From positions 62,001 to 126,000 of the forward strand of contig CATOSI010000001.1 of assembly GCA_951812505.1 (NCBI GenBank): DNA of 64,000 nucleotides, written 5' to 3'. Shown here piece by piece: positions 33,244 through 41,841 of the stretch (position 1 is its first letter; the number at the start of each line of letters is the position of its first letter). The notes beneath the pieces were generated by a model, which made no database searches, was not told the DNA's origin, and saw only the letters and a program-made list of their open reading frames with translations. The position numbers and the translations under genes were made by a program. Source of the DNA: an uncultured Dehalococcoidia bacterium (GTDB lineage Bacteria; Chloroflexota; Dehalococcoidia; Lucifugimonadales; UBA1123).

Positions 33244-34581
33244 ATGCAAAAGAGAATATCACCCATCGTCCATATATTTTCGTCACTACTTATAATGGCC
33301 CTGGCGATCATCGTTGTCGCCTGCTCATCGGACGGCGACAGCGCGCCACCAGCGGCGCCCGTCCCCACAACCCCGCCGACTGCCGCACCTGTGGTGCAGC
33401 CCACGACTCCACCGGAGCCGCCCACTGCCACGCCTGCGCCTCCTCCCACGCCTGTCCCTACGGAAACTCCGGCTCCGCAGGCCATGGAGTATCCGTCCGC
33501 TCCCGATCTTCGGCAGACGGGCGGATGGATAAACTCTGAGCCGTTCACACTCGACGAGTTGCAGGAAGAGGGCAAGGTGGTCTTGATTGATTTCTGGACA
33601 TACACCTGTATCAACTGCATCCGTACACTTCCATATGTAAGGGAGTGGCACGATAAGTATGCCGATCACGGCCTCGTCATTCTGGGTGTCCACACTCCCG
33701 AATTCGCCTTCGAGCACGAGTATGACAACGTGGTGGAAGCGGCGGGTAAATTCGAGCTTGAATATCCAATCGTACAGGATAACGAATTCGGCACCTGGAT
33801 GGCGTTCAACAATCGCTACTGGCCGGCAAAGTACCTCATAGACCACAACGGAACGATAAGGTACAGCCACTTCGGAGAGGGCGCCTACGACGAGACCGAA
33901 ATGAAGATCCGCGAGATCCTGGAGGAAGCCGGGTTTGATGTCAGTAGTGTAGCGGCGAGTTCCGATCCCGGACCTTCGCGCGCAGAGGGCGCGCGAGCCG
34001 CAACGATTGAAGAAAGCCAGACGCGAGAACTGTACGCGGGCTACGACCGCAACTACGGCGCGCTGATGTCGCAGCAGTATCCTCCTTATGTCCGGCACGT
34101 CGAATACTACGAGGCGCCGGACGCGAAAGTGCTGTACGAAGACCCAGGCGAGTACATCAACCATTTTCTCTACCTGAACGGATTGTGGCTCAACACCGAA
34201 GAGAGTCTGGTTCACGCTCGCGAGACGATGGACTACGAAGACTACATCGCCCTCAAGTTCTTCGGCACCAGCGTAAACGTCGTCATGGCCCCCGAGTCGC
34301 ACGAAGAGGAGGCTGACGTCAGTGAGGCGGCGGAGCCCTACGAGGTGAGAATCATCCTCGACGATGGACCCGTGCCTGAAGAGCAAGCGGGTAGGGACAT
34401 CATGTATGACGCCGACGGGAATAGCTATGTAACCGTGGACGAGTCCCGGATGTACTATCTTGTGAACATGGAAGACTTCGGCGGAGGCGAATTGAGACTT
34501 TCCTCTAATTCGCCGGACTTCACCGTCTTCGCTTTTACATTTGGCTCCTACGAGGGCGGCGAGCCGGTTGCGAGGTTGTAG
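33244..34581 (+). CDS. Lipoprotein with thioredoxin-like (redoxin) domain, DipZ-like
   Basis: This 445-residue protein has a lipoprotein signal (LLIMALAIIVVAC, cysteine about residue 27), then a threonine/proline-rich linker to about residue 80. The redoxin domain carries WTYTCINCIRTLPYV (CxNC site, about residues 117-131) and GVHTPEFAFEHE. The C-terminal 180 residues (RELYAGYDRNYG, YYEAPDAKVLYED, NGLWLNTEE) match the C-terminal beta domain of DipZ-type proteins, here without the CcdA membrane part. It should act on thiols outside the membrane. The next gene starts 6 bases later. Confidence 0.85.
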   Translation: MQKRISPIVHIFSSLLIMALAIIVVACSSDGDSAPPAAPVPTTPPTAAPVVQPTTPPEPPTATPAPPPTPVPTETPAPQAMEYPSAPDLRQTGGWINSEPFTLDELQEEGKVVLIDFWTYTCINCIRTLPYVREWHDKYADHGLVILGVHTPEFAFEHEYDNVVEAAGKFELEYPIVQDNEFGTWMAFNNRYWPAKYLIDHNGTIRYSHFGEGAYDETEMKIREILEEAGFDVSSVAASSDPGPSRAEGARAATIEESQTRELYAGYDRNYGALMSQQYPPYVRHVEYYEAPDAKVLYEDPGEYINHFLYLNGLWLNTEESLVHARETMDYEDYIALKFFGTSVNVVMAPESHEEEADVSEAAEPYEVRIILDDGPVPEEQAGRDIMYDADGNSYVTVDESRMYYLVNMEDFGGGELRLSSNSPDFTVFAFTFGSYEGGEPVARL

Positions 34582-34587
34582 CGCAAG

Positions 34588-35559
34588 ATGTTTAGTGGTG
34601 AGACTGCTCCGTACTGGTGGCGCAATTTTACGTTCGCCCTGTTTTTCGCCCTGTCAGTTGCTCTGATCATCGCCTGTTCGCAGGCGCGGGACGCAGTATC
34701 CGAACCTGAAGAAACAGAGTCCGGGAGCGTTGGCCTGCCTGAAGAAGTGCCGCTCATAAAAGGTCCGGTTTCCGAGGATGGACTGCAAGCCATCTTCGCC
34801 ACGCCCGACATTGACTCGGGCAGGCACCGCATAGCGTTCGCGCTTATTTCGCAGACCGGTCTGGTAAAGGCACTATCCGCGACAGTCCAGTCTTTCCACG
34901 ATCCGCAGAGTGATGCACTGTCCGATCCGGCGCAGACGGCTCTGGCGCTGTTCCATCCATTTCCTCTTGTTGAGCGAGGACTGTATGTAACAAACCTCAC
35001 TTTCGATCAGCCCGGCAGATGGGCAATTCAAGCCACCGTTCTTGGCGATGACGGACTCCCCAAGAAGGCCGCGCTGTTCTTCGACGTGCCCGCCGAGACT
35101 CACGCGCCGGCGGTTGGAGACATCGCCATCACCAGCCGCAGCAAGACGATTCATGACGTGGAGACACTTTCCCAACTTACGACCGGATCCATGCAGGATG
35201 AAGACTTGTACCAGGTGTCAATCGGGGATGCGGTCGAGAACGGCCTGCCGACCGTCATAGTGATGGCAAGTCCGGCGTTTTGCACGAACGCCGTCTGTGG
35301 CCCGCAAGTCGAAGTGCTGCGGGACCTGAAGAACGAGTTTCCTGGCCAGGCCAACTTCATTCATGTGGACTATTACGACAACCCCCATGAGATCCAGGGC
35401 GATCTGAGCCGTGCGGTGTTGTCGCCCGTCGCAAGAGAGTGGGACATTCCCAGCACAGAGTGGTCCTTCGTGATTGACAGGGAAGGTGTGATAGCGGGCC
35501 GCTTCGAGGGTTTCACTCCCCTCGAAGAACTGCGGCAGGCGCTCAAGAGAGTTCTCTAG
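34588..35559 (+). CDS. Thioredoxin-like lipoprotein
   Basis: This 323-residue protein has a membrane-type leader, FTFALFFALSVALIIAC, with a lipobox cysteine at about residue 31. The middle is a beta domain (FATPDIDSGRHRIAFALISQ). The C-terminal thioredoxin-like domain contains SPAFCTNAVCGPQVE, a CxxxxC variant rather than CxxC (about residues 229-243). A cis-proline-like VYYDNP region and FVIDREGVIAGRFEG follow. It is probably an outer-face thiol oxidoreductase working with the upstream redoxin lipoprotein, 6 bases away. It shares a 4-base overlap of stops with the convergent JAMM gene. Confidence 0.78.
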   Translation: MFSGETAPYWWRNFTFALFFALSVALIIACSQARDAVSEPEETESGSVGLPEEVPLIKGPVSEDGLQAIFATPDIDSGRHRIAFALISQTGLVKALSATVQSFHDPQSDALSDPAQTALALFHPFPLVERGLYVTNLTFDQPGRWAIQATVLGDDGLPKKAALFFDVPAETHAPAVGDIAITSRSKTIHDVETLSQLTTGSMQDEDLYQVSIGDAVENGLPTVIVMASPAFCTNAVCGPQVEVLRDLKNEFPGQANFIHVDYYDNPHEIQGDLSRAVLSPVAREWDIPSTEWSFVIDREGVIAGRFEGFTPLEELRQALKRVL

Positions 35560-36023
35560 ATCTCCGCTCCCCCGAACTCCGATATGGCGACGAATCCTTT
35601 GACCGAATCGTCCCACTCGAAGAGGCGGGCTTCCACTACGCGGTTCGCGTCTATCCCGACGACCAGCTGCTTCACCGGGTACGCCGGACCGTCGCCCCAG
35701 GGGTCGGTCGCCACGCGCCGGTCGGTCTCGGAGAAATAGGCTCTCCCATTCGGATGGGAGTGGTAGATTACGCGCGGCGGTTCGTCGCCGTCCAGGGCGC
35801 GATTCAGTTCGAGCAGGTCCGATCCGTCTATTACATATGCGGTTTCAGCGGTCCTGTCATGCGCAGTAGGGTGAGAATCGGGCTCGTACGCGTTGATTGC
35901 CCGTCTTACGCTATCCACCTTTTCTCCTTCTTTCGGTCCTGTCAGCCAGCCGCAGCACTCATTCGGAAATTCCGAGCGGGCGTGCCCGTATATCTCGGTC
36001 AGTATCTCTTCGGGTATGTGCAT
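35556..36023 (-). CDS. JAMM/MPN-domain metallopeptidase-like protein
   Basis: This 155-residue protein contains the JAMM zinc site: the glutamate in FPNECCGWLTG and HSHPNGRAYFSETD (about residues 88-101). Bacterial members cleave ubiquitin-like or sulfur-carrier C-termini (for example in cysteine or thiamine sulfur transfer) or act as deubiquitinase-fold peptidases. No sulfur-carrier gene flanks it. ATG 36023 (MHIPEEILTEIYGHARSEF) is preferred with GGAG upstream; an earlier GTG sits directly on that site. Leftward, with ccmB 94 bases upstream. Confidence 0.85.
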   Translation of the reverse strand: MHIPEEILTEIYGHARSEFPNECCGWLTGPKEGEKVDSVRRAINAYEPDSHPTAHDRTAETAYVIDGSDLLELNRALDGDEPPRVIYHSHPNGRAYFSETDRRVATDPWGDGPAYPVKQLVVGIDANRVVEARLFEWDDSVKGFVAISEFGGAEI

Positions 36024-36117
36024 ATCACTTTTCACTCCAATTCAGCATACCATGTCTAATGTGGCGCGCCTCATCTCAACTTAACGGCAAATCAGGACTC
36101 GGCAGATACTGGCTTCC

Positions 36118-36792
36118 TCACTCTTCCAGGATGAAGTTGAAGGCAAGCGGGCACACCACCAGGAACACCGCGTCGAATACGGCTAGGAAGATTGCCCACC
36201 GTAGAACGCCGGAGTCGTCTTCAGTACCCAGCAGAATTCCCGTCGCCTCCACCGCCCCAATTATCACGGGAACGACCACAGGGAAAAAGAGCGCTGGCAG
36301 CATAACCTCGCGCGACCTTGTATTGACAGCCATCGCGCTGAAGACCGTACCCACTGCGCTGATCGCTAGCGTCGCTAGGATAGCGACCGGAATGAATCCT
36401 GGAACCAGGATTGGAAGATTGAACATTATCGCGAATGCCGGATACACGATTGCCTCCACGATCAGCATGAAGACGAAATTACCCAGCATCTTGCCGAAGT
36501 ACAGGGTGTCTCTGCCGACTGGCGCGAGCATCAGTCCGTGCAGATTGCCTCGGTCTTTTTCCAGTCCGAATGAACGGTTCAGCCCCAATACTCCTCCGAA
36601 AGTGAACGACACCCACAAGATTCCGGGCGCAACTGTCGCAACCATTCTCGGAGTCGGGTCTATTGCGAAGTTGAACACTACGATAACCAGGAGCCCGAAG
36701 AGAAGCATGGATACGAGAATGTCTTTGGTGCGAAACTCCAGCAGCAGGTCCTTGATCAGTATGGCGAACACCGGCCTGACAAACGCCGTCAC
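36118..36792 (-). CDS. ccmB: Heme exporter permease CcmB
   Basis: This 224-residue membrane protein has six hydrophobic segments and the CcmB start (ILIKDLLLEFRTKDILVSML). FEATURES include GILWVSFTFGGVLGLNRSFG and the cytoplasmic loop EKDRGNLHGLMLAPVGRDTL. It is the transmembrane part of the heme/cytochrome c maturation ABC exporter. The gene overlaps ccmA by 4 bases (ATGA). CcmC, CcmE and CcmF genes are not in the window. Two thioredoxin-fold lipoproteins nearby support a cytochrome c maturation setting. Confidence 0.92.
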   Translation of the reverse strand: MTAFVRPVFAILIKDLLLEFRTKDILVSMLLFGLLVIVVFNFAIDPTPRMVATVAPGILWVSFTFGGVLGLNRSFGLEKDRGNLHGLMLAPVGRDTLYFGKMLGNFVFMLIVEAIVYPAFAIMFNLPILVPGFIPVAILATLAISAVGTVFSAMAVNTRSREVMLPALFFPVVVPVIIGAVEATGILLGTEDDSGVLRWAIFLAVFDAVFLVVCPLAFNFILEE

Positions 36793-37460
36793 TGTCCGTC
36801 CTCCGTCCGACCGTGGCGCGTATTGATAGTGTTTTCCGAATAGGCCACGCGTCCGCCCTCCAGCGACGCCAGGGCGTCACCAAGTTCGACGGCGCGCTCG
36901 AAATTGTGAGTCGTCATTATCACTGTGCGGCGCGGTTCTGAGCGGTCCGAGATCACGGCATCCAGTAGTGCCACCGCCTCTTGGTCGAGTCCGCTTTCAG
37001 GCTCGTCCATCAGCAGGATTTGCGGACTGTGCAAAAGCGCCCTCGCGATACTGAAGCGCTTCTTCATCCCGTGGGACAGTGCGCCAACCCGTTGATCGAG
37101 CCGCGCTGTCATCCCCATCAGGCCTGCCGCCCATTCCAGTCGCTCCTCGGCGCGACCTACCCCGAACATCCTGCAGAAGAACCTGAGGTTCTCGCGCCCG
37201 GTCAGGTCGTCGTACAGGAGTGGGTCATGTGTTACGACCCCGATTCGAGCGCGAATCCGGTCTCCGTACTTGTCAGCGTTGAATCCGCCTATCAATACTT
37301 GGCCAGAGTCCGGTTTGGAGAGTGTTGCCAGTATCTTCAGCAGAGTTGTCTTGCCCGACCCATTGACGCCCACCAGGCTGAGTATCTGACCATTGGGTAC
37401 GTCCAGGTCTATGCCGCGCAGTACCGGCGTGCGTCCAAACGACTTGGTGACTCCGCGCAC
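36789..37460 (-). CDS. ccmA: Heme exporter ATP-binding protein CcmA
   Basis: This 223-residue ABC ATPase has Walker A VNGSGKTTLLK, the signature LSHGMKKRFSIARALLHS, Walker B ILLMDEPESGLD and the switch histidine in IMTTHNF. The size and fused ccmB mark it as CcmA. The start is unclear: GTG 37460 gives MRGVTKSFGRTPVL, which misses part of the first strand. The frame continues upstream as YAVRV without ATG, GTG or TTG before the acetyltransferase stop, so a rarer start or loss of the N-terminus are both possible. Confidence 0.88.
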   Translation of the reverse strand: MRGVTKSFGRTPVLRGIDLDVPNGQILSLVGVNGSGKTTLLKILATLSKPDSGQVLIGGFNADKYGDRIRARIGVVTHDPLLYDDLTGRENLRFFCRMFGVGRAEERLEWAAGLMGMTARLDQRVGALSHGMKKRFSIARALLHSPQILLMDEPESGLDQEAVALLDAVISDRSEPRRTVIMTTHNFERAVELGDALASLEGGRVAYSENTINTRHGRTEDGQ

Positions 37461-37500
37461 GCGGACCGCGTAATCTGAATTGGAGTCGAGACCTTGAACC

Positions 37501-38062
37501 TTATTCGCCAGCTTTGCTCTCCCATTCTTCGCGGAGAATTCCGTAGTGGACCATATCCACCCGTTCGTTCGGATTGACCGGGTTGGGCGGTTCCTGGCTT
37601 CTCAGGATCCCCTCACGCTTCATGCCGAGTTTCTCCATTACCCTCCACGACTGCCGGTTCCGAAAGTCCGCCTGCGCACCCACCTTCACGATGTCGAACG
37701 CGCCGAAAGCCCACTCGATGACCGCGGCAACCGCCTCGACCATCAATCCCTTGCCCCAATGCCTTCTGGCGATGCTGTAACCAACGTCAGAGGTCATCTT
37801 GTCCGCGGCAATTCTGATCTGCACAGTTCCAATAACCCTGTCGTCCAGAACGACGGCGAAAGTCGGCAGAGTATCCCATGAGACCAGAAAACTCATCGCG
37901 ACATGAATTTCAGCGTACTTGTATTCGTATGGCGACGGGAGCGGCAAGAAGGGTGCCCACTCTGGGTCCTTCGCATAGGCAGGCGTACACGTCGTCCGCG
38001 TCCGTGAGCCTGAACGGCCTAAGCAACAGTCGCTCTGTCCTGATTTCAGTTGGCTCTGGCAT
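37501..38062 (-). pseudogene. GNAT acetyltransferase (RimJ/RimL type) with 4-base frameshift
   Basis: The gene starts at ATG 38062 with GGAGG upstream and reads MPEPTEIRTERLLLRPFRLT, then DADDVYA. A tandem AGGCAGGC (forward strand, 37977-37984) shifts the frame; removing one AGGC gives DVYAYAKDPEWAPFLPLPS, which runs into the intact remainder (VGYSIARRHWGKGLMVEAVA). The restored length, 562-4=558 bases, is exactly 186 codons. Intact members acetylate ribosomal proteins or small molecules. The 4-base repeat could be a recent mutation, a phase-variation site or a sequencing error. A downstream frame from 37947 is open but would lack the N-terminal strand. Confidence 0.82.
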
Positions 38063-38171
38063 AGAAATTGACCCTCCTCCGAAAGTATAACTATAATTTG
38101 GCTATTGCAAACAGTCAGAGTAAGGGTCGCTGAGCCTGTGGTAATCGCAGCGGCAGAAGCCGAGGAATTGA

Positions 38172-38606
38172 ATGGCTACAATCGAGCAACTTCAGCAGCA
38201 GTACGAAAATCTGAATGACGTCCATGTCCAGCCGGTCCTCACTGAAGAGGATATAGATCCCGGCTGCCTTCTTGCCTTCGACTACGACTACCCCGACAGC
38301 GGGGCCGAGGTCGTGATAGACACCGACGAATTCACCGCTGTCTGCCCCTGGACGAACCTGCCGGATTTCGGCGAACTCACCATCTCATACGTGCCCGAAC
38401 GCCTCTGCATCGAGCTCAAGTCGCTGAAATATTACCTCCTGAGCTACACGGGAGTCGGAATCGTCCAGGAACACGCCGCGAACCGCATACTGAACGACCT
38501 GTTCGCCCTCTGCAACCCTCGTCGCATGACCATAGCGCTCGACTACAAGGTGCGCGGCGGCCTGCACACCGCGGTATCCGTCAGCCGCGAAAGGGATGAA
38601 GCCTGA
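38172..38606 (+). CDS. queF: NADPH-dependent preQ0 reductase QueF
   Basis: This 144-residue protein shows the QueF signature: EFTAVCPWTNLPDFGELTI with the catalytic cysteine of TAVCP, the E-S-K-S-like ELKSLKYYLLSY motif, and QEHAANRILNDL. It is the short unimodular type that reduces preQ0 to preQ1 in queuosine synthesis. I see no preQ1 riboswitch in the 110 bases upstream and no other que gene in the window. ATG 38172 follows GAGGAATTGA. It is divergent from the frameshifted acetyltransferase gene. Confidence 0.93.
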   Translation: MATIEQLQQQYENLNDVHVQPVLTEEDIDPGCLLAFDYDYPDSGAEVVIDTDEFTAVCPWTNLPDFGELTISYVPERLCIELKSLKYYLLSYTGVGIVQEHAANRILNDLFALCNPRRMTIALDYKVRGGLHTAVSVSRERDEA

Positions 38607-38657
38607 CTCATCTTACGCCGGAAAGTAGGTTATAATGCGCCTCAGAAGTGTAAGAGT

Positions 38658-38873
38658 ATGTCAGCCGAGCTAATCGCAATCATCGTGATGGGCTTTTTTC
38701 TCGGAAGCTTCATTCTTGTAACTTTCCACAGGATAGAACACAGAATAGATGAGCGTATAATAGATGGTCTTCAGCAACGCGTATGCAGGGCCGAGCGGCG
38801 GGTAGATTCGCTTGAAGCCCGTCTGAGAACGGTGGAACAGTACAGGGTTATTCCGAAATCCTGGGCAGCGTGA
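38658..38873 (+). CDS. Small membrane protein with coiled coil
   Basis: This 71-residue protein starts MSAELIAIIVMGFFLGSFIL, a single membrane helix, then a heptad-like stretch (RIDERIIDGLQQRVCRAERR, DSLEARLRTVEQ). It has no recognised family. The ribosome site is weak (AAGAG). Composition and hydrophobic pattern suggest a real short gene between queF and the SDR gene, though it could be spurious. A 21-codon frame follows at 38879-38944 and is not called. Confidence 0.5.
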   Translation: MSAELIAIIVMGFFLGSFILVTFHRIEHRIDERIIDGLQQRVCRAERRVDSLEARLRTVEQYRVIPKSWAA

Positions 38874-38975
38874 GTACCATGAACCAGGTCGTCCTCGCCA
38901 CCCTGCAAAGGCAACTCGAAGGCGAGCCTGTCGGAGCGGACTAACCCCTAAGCGCATCTCCCCAGGAGGATTACT

Positions 38976-39737
38976 ATGAGACTGGAAGGCAAAGTTGCCC
39001 TCATTACCGGAGGAGCCAGGGGCATGGGAGCCGCCGAGGCTAAACTATTCTCCAGCGAAGGCGCGAAAGTCGTTATCGCCGATGTGCTCGAAGACGAAGG
39101 TCGCCGAACCGAGGCTGAGATCAACGAGACCGGAGGCGACGCAATTTTCGTCCGCCTCGATGTCACTCAGCAGTCCGATTGGGACGCCGCCGTAGCCCGC
39201 GCCATTCAGGAATTTGGCAAACTCGATATTGTGGTCAACAACGCCGGGATTGCTATAGGCTACTCCATCGAAGACACAAGCGTAGAGGCATGGGACCGCG
39301 TTATGGACATCAATGCCAAGGGGGTGTTCTTCGGAACCAAGGCGGCAATTGCCCAGATGAAGGCTCAAGGTACGGGCGGCTCGATAATCAATATATCGTC
39401 CGTAAGCGGCATTATTGGCCAGAACTCAGTCAACGCGGTCTATAACGCATCCAAGGGAGCGGTCCGAATCTTCTCTAAGTCCGCCGCGGTTCAGCACGCC
39501 GCAGAGGGCATCCGAGTCAACACTATTCATCCCGGGCCAATCGAGACGCCAATGACTGCCGAAGGCAGAGCCAACGCCGAGCGAGTAGGGGAGTACACCG
39601 TCGCTGAAAACAACCCGATGGGCCGCTACGGCAAGCCAGAAGAGGTAGCATACGGCGCGCTGTTCCTCGCCTCGGACGAGTCCTCGTACGTCACCGGCTC
39701 CGAAATCGTTATAGATGGTGGATTCCTGGCCCAATAG
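38976..39737 (+). CDS. SDR family oxidoreductase
   Basis: This 253-residue protein has VALITGGARGMGAAEAKLF (NAD-binding), KLDIVVNNAGIAIGYSIED, the serine in SIINISSVSG, and Y/K in AVYNASKGAVRIFSKSAA, ending GSEIVIDGGFLAQ. ADV after strand two favours NAD. It resembles glucose/3-alpha-hydroxysteroid dehydrogenase-type SDRs; the substrate is open. ATG 38976 follows AGGAGG. The downstream HAD gene starts 4 bases after the stop, so both are likely one transcript. Confidence 0.92.
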   Translation: MRLEGKVALITGGARGMGAAEAKLFSSEGAKVVIADVLEDEGRRTEAEINETGGDAIFVRLDVTQQSDWDAAVARAIQEFGKLDIVVNNAGIAIGYSIEDTSVEAWDRVMDINAKGVFFGTKAAIAQMKAQGTGGSIINISSVSGIIGQNSVNAVYNASKGAVRIFSKSAAVQHAAEGIRVNTIHPGPIETPMTAEGRANAERVGEYTVAENNPMGRYGKPEEVAYGALFLASDESSYVTGSEIVIDGGFLAQ

Positions 39738-39741
39738 CCCA

Positions 39742-40584
39742 ATGCCGCGAATACCACAGACGAACTTCCGCGAACTCGTGGATCGCTATTCCGTCATTCT
39801 TTTCGATGCCTATGGGGTACTGGCAGGTTCCAACTCTGTGGCGCCTGAAGCCCCGGAGGCCATCCGGCTGCTCCACAGTCTGAACAAGCCCTTCTTCGTC
39901 CTTACCAACGACGCGTCAGCCCTTCCGGAGACCAGGGCAGCCAGTTACAACTCAATGGGACTTCCAATAGACGAGACGCGCATCATTACGTCCGGAAGCC
40001 TGCTGTCCGGCTACTTTCCCGAGAACGACCTTGTCGGATCGCGCTGCGTCGTTCTGGGACCCGCTGACAGCGTTCGATACGTCGAGTCCGCCGGCGGTCG
40101 CGTCGTCGAATACGGAGATGACTTCGACGCGCTCATCATTGGCGATCAGGCGGGATTCCCGTTCCTCGAAGCTGCCGATGCAATTCTCAGCGCCCTCTTT
40201 AGAAAGATAGACGCCGGTAAGCCGGTGAGCCTCGTTCTGCCCAACCCGGACCTCATCTACCCCGAAGGCGACGGCTTCGGCTTCGCCAGCGGATCGGTGG
40301 CCCTGATTTTCGAATCGGCCCTCGAACTCCGCTATCCCGACAGACCCGACCTGCGCTTCACGCGACTCGGCAAGCCGCACCCGGCCATCTTCCGAGAAGC
40401 CTTCAGACGAAGCGGCACGATGGACATGGTGATGATCGGCGACCAGATTGAGACGGACATCAAGGGCGCGAACGACTTCGGAATAGCGTCCGCACTGATC
40501 AGCACAGGAATCTCCGGTTACGACGTATCGCAACTGCCCCAATCCGAGAAACCGGACTACCTAATCGAGTCCCTGTCCATCTAG
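39742..40584 (+). CDS. HAD-IIA-type hydrolase
   Basis: This 280-residue protein shows the HAD-IIA layout: motif I ILFDAYGVLAGSN (second aspartate replaced by tyrosine), motif II FFVLTNDASALPETRAA, motif III lysine in LGKPHPAIFREAF, and motif IV MVMIGDQIETDIKGANDFGI. Family members include NagD-like and pyridoxal or sugar phosphatases. The tyrosine in motif I, as in haloacid dehalogenases, may alter the reaction. ATG 39742 is preferred over ATG 39715, which lies inside the SDR gene; neither has a good site. It probably shares the SDR transcript. Confidence 0.82.
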   Translation: MPRIPQTNFRELVDRYSVILFDAYGVLAGSNSVAPEAPEAIRLLHSLNKPFFVLTNDASALPETRAASYNSMGLPIDETRIITSGSLLSGYFPENDLVGSRCVVLGPADSVRYVESAGGRVVEYGDDFDALIIGDQAGFPFLEAADAILSALFRKIDAGKPVSLVLPNPDLIYPEGDGFGFASGSVALIFESALELRYPDRPDLRFTRLGKPHPAIFREAFRRSGTMDMVMIGDQIETDIKGANDFGIASALISTGISGYDVSQLPQSEKPDYLIESLSI

Positions 40585-40616
40585 CTAGAGCGCTGATCGG
40601 AAAGGCTTTCAGAAGT

Positions 40617-40642
40617 CCCCTCTCCCTTGACGGGTGAGGGTG
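40617..40642. repeat. CCCTCTCCCTTGA-type short repeat
   Basis: CCCCTCTCCCTTGACGGGTGAGGG forms an imperfect hairpin in the gap after the HAD gene. Related copies occur at 41789-41816 and 58054-58105. Confidence 0.6.
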
Positions 40643-40709
40643 ATCAGCTTGGGTAGGTGCCACTACACAACTGTGGACAGCGTTGTAACGAGCCTACTGA
40701 AATCTTCTA

Positions 40710-41699
40710 CTAATCGGCCGCCGTCTCTTCGATCTCCACTGGGTTGTAGCACGCCAGCGTATGCCCGTTTTCGATCTCCACCAGTGGCGGCCTCGGACTC
40801 GTGCGGCACTCCACGGTGGCCTTGGTGCAGCGATGCAGGAACGGACACTGGTCCGGCGGGTCCAGCATCTGGGGAGGCGCGCCCGTCATGGGCTGGAGCC
40901 TCTGTCCCGCCGAGTCGAGTCTGGGAACCGACTGGAACAGCCCCCACGTGTACGGGTGCATCGGGCGTCTGTACAGCGTCGCCGTGTCAGCGAACTCCAC
41001 CACATAGCCCCCGTAGATCACTGCCACCTTCTCCGCCATCTGCGCTATCACACCCAGATCATGGGTGACGAGCATGATCGCGGTCTTGCTCTCCTGACGA
41101 AGTTCACGCATTCTCTGGAGAATCTCCGCTTGGAGCGTCACGTCCAGGTTAGACGTGGGTTCGTCGGCTATCAGCACCTTCGGTTTTAGAGCGACCCCAA
41201 TCGCCATCATCACGCGCTGCGCCATACCGCCGCTCAACTGGAAAGGGTACCTGTTCAGCATGTCCCTGGCGTCTGGTATCCCCATGTTGGAAAGAAGATC
41301 AACTGCGATGCCGCGCGCCTGCCGCTTGCTCACACCCGTGTGCTCGAGCATGAGTTCCTCGACTTGCTTGCCGACCGTAATGACCGGATTCAACGCCGAC
41401 GAAGCGTCCTGGAACACAAGAGAGATCTCCTGCCCCCGGATGCGGCGCATCTCATCGTCCCGCAGGCGCAGAAGGTCTCGGCCGTCATACAGAATCTCGC
41501 CGCTTACAACCTTCCCTGGGAAGGGCACCAGCCGCATCACCGACAGCGCCGTCATAGTCTTCCCGGACCCGCTCTCGCCCATTACGCCCAGTACACTGTC
41601 CGCCTCCAGCGACAGCGACACGCCATTCACCGCCTTTACCACACCCTCCCTGGTGGCAAAGTAGGTATGAAGATTACGTATCTCCAGCAAAGGTGGCAT
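40710..41699 (-). CDS. Oligopeptide/dipeptide ABC transporter ATP-binding protein
   Basis: This 329-residue ABC ATPase of the DppD/OppD type has Walker A GESGSGKTMTALSVM, the signature QLSGGMAQRVMMAIGV, Walker B VLIADEPTSNLD and the C-terminal oligopeptide tail HPYTWGLFQSVPRLD with CPFLHRC...VEC cysteines. It energises uptake of peptides or related solutes with two permeases, a partner ATPase and a binding protein, none of which is in the window. The start is ATG 41699 (MPPLLEIRNLHTYF). A lone component is odd and suggests scattered transport genes. Confidence 0.88.
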   Translation of the reverse strand: MPPLLEIRNLHTYFATREGVVKAVNGVSLSLEADSVLGVMGESGSGKTMTALSVMRLVPFPGKVVSGEILYDGRDLLRLRDDEMRRIRGQEISLVFQDASSALNPVITVGKQVEELMLEHTGVSKRQARGIAVDLLSNMGIPDARDMLNRYPFQLSGGMAQRVMMAIGVALKPKVLIADEPTSNLDVTLQAEILQRMRELRQESKTAIMLVTHDLGVIAQMAEKVAVIYGGYVVEFADTATLYRRPMHPYTWGLFQSVPRLDSAGQRLQPMTGAPPQMLDPPDQCPFLHRCTKATVECRTSPRPPLVEIENGHTLACYNPVEIEETAAD

Positions 41700-41788
41700 A
41701 ACCACACCGCCCCGAAAAACTCTACCGAATCAACTCACTCTCGCGTTCCGAACCTGTGTCAACAAAGCCGCCGCCCGTGGCGCGAAAT

Positions 41789-41816
41789 TTCCCTCTCCCT
41801 TGATGGGTGACAGGGA
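41789..41816. repeat. CCCTCTCCCTTGATGGG-type short repeat
   Basis: TTCCCTCTCCCTTGATGGG followed by TGACAGGGA closely resembles the copy at 40617; it lies in the gap upstream of the ABC gene start. Confidence 0.6.
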
Positions 41817-41841
41817 TAGCAAAAGTCCCTTCCGCCTTCAA

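Noticed and set aside
38063..38171. preQ1 riboswitch before queF
   Set aside because: No recognisable preQ1-I or -II pattern in the leader.
38879..38944. A 21-codon frame (MNQVVLATLQRQ...) before the SDR gene
   Set aside because: Too short to support without conservation; no strong ribosome site.
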